A DNA stretch of 64,000 bases from Natronogracilivirga saccharolytica (GTDB lineage: Bacteria > Bacteroidota > Rhodothermia > Balneolales > Natronogracilivirgulaceae), in assembly GCF_017921895.1 (NCBI RefSeq), contig NZ_JAFIDN010000009.1, positions 1 through 64,000 on the forward strand. Reading direction: 5' to 3'. Below, piece by piece: positions 63,973-64,000 of this stretch (position 1 is the first letter of the stretch; every line of letters begins with the position of its first letter). Under the pieces are notes generated by a model that searched no databases, was not told the DNA's origin, and saw nothing but the letters and a program-made list of their open reading frames with translations. A program made the position numbers and the translations under genes.

Positions 63973-64000
63973 ATGAAGCAATTCCATTCAGAAAAGTTGT
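63973..64000 (+). CDS. Possible start of a further gene (cut by the window edge)
   Basis: ATG at 63973 begins MKQFHSEKL and runs off the window. It is AT-rich upstream, and a TACAGGGACTT block, seen in several other leaders here, lies about 40 bp before it. Too short to identify. Confidence 0.3.

Overview
The window looks like a piece of a Balneolota/Rhodothermota-type chromosome (Bacteroidota superphylum), probably from a salt-adapted, polymer-degrading bacterium. At least nine encoded proteins end, or once ended, in the type IX secretion (T9SS) sorting tail that starts NYPNPFNP and closes with a short MTLVK-like end. The window also holds a TonB receptor with an N-terminal carboxypeptidase-regulatory domain, a PorV/PorQ-family barrel, a fused sucrose-phosphate synthase/phosphatase (sucrose is a compatible solute) and many very acidic exported proteins. 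The lineage is inferred from these family types; no rRNA or tRNA gene was found.

Left part (1-9.2 kb): the tail of an unidentified gene, two tandem AraC-type regulators whose N-terminal metal-binding-like motif lacks its first Cys, a lipoprotein M48 protease, a two-gene signalling unit (stand-alone receiver plus CheB-CheR-PAS-histidine kinase), and a lipoprotein pair (DUF4398, and DUF4398-like/OmpA). From 9.4 to 13.1 kb three minus-strand exported proteins follow, including a BspA/DUF285 repeat protein and a starch-binding-like protein, both with T9SS tails. From 13.4 to 15.5 kb an unidentified multi-pass transporter faces a PII-like signalling protein, and a perfect LacI-type operator palindrome lies upstream.

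Middle (15.8-27.9 kb) is more housekeeping in character: an orphan lipoprotein, TypA/BipA, a duplicated-domain T9SS cargo, sucrose-phosphate synthase, a YihY/BrkB membrane protein, a class V aminotransferase, an anchored SGNH hydrolase and an acidic lipoprotein.

From 28 to 45 kb lie large secreted T9SS proteins: two tandem PGRP-type N-acetylmuramoyl-L-alanine amidases (the first with its sorting tail cut by a small deletion), a CHRD-domain metallophosphoesterase, and two tandem paralogues of about 1190 residues, each with a beta-helix and an adhesin-like domain and each followed by a closely similar terminator.

From 45 to 64 kb two divergent gene groups flank a 570-bp regulatory region. Leftward run a beta-propeller protein, a T9SS amidase_3 enzyme, a Tat-exported phosphoesterase, a GH84 N-acetylglucosaminidase and a NagX/HGSNAT-like membrane acyltransferase. 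Rightward run a TonB-dependent receptor, a large exported partner, a PorV/PorQ barrel, an IPT/TIG lipoprotein and another T9SS cargo. I read this as a locus for capture and breakdown of an amino-sugar polymer, most likely peptidoglycan or chitin-like material. It lacks a recognisable SusD, so it is not a canonical PUL.
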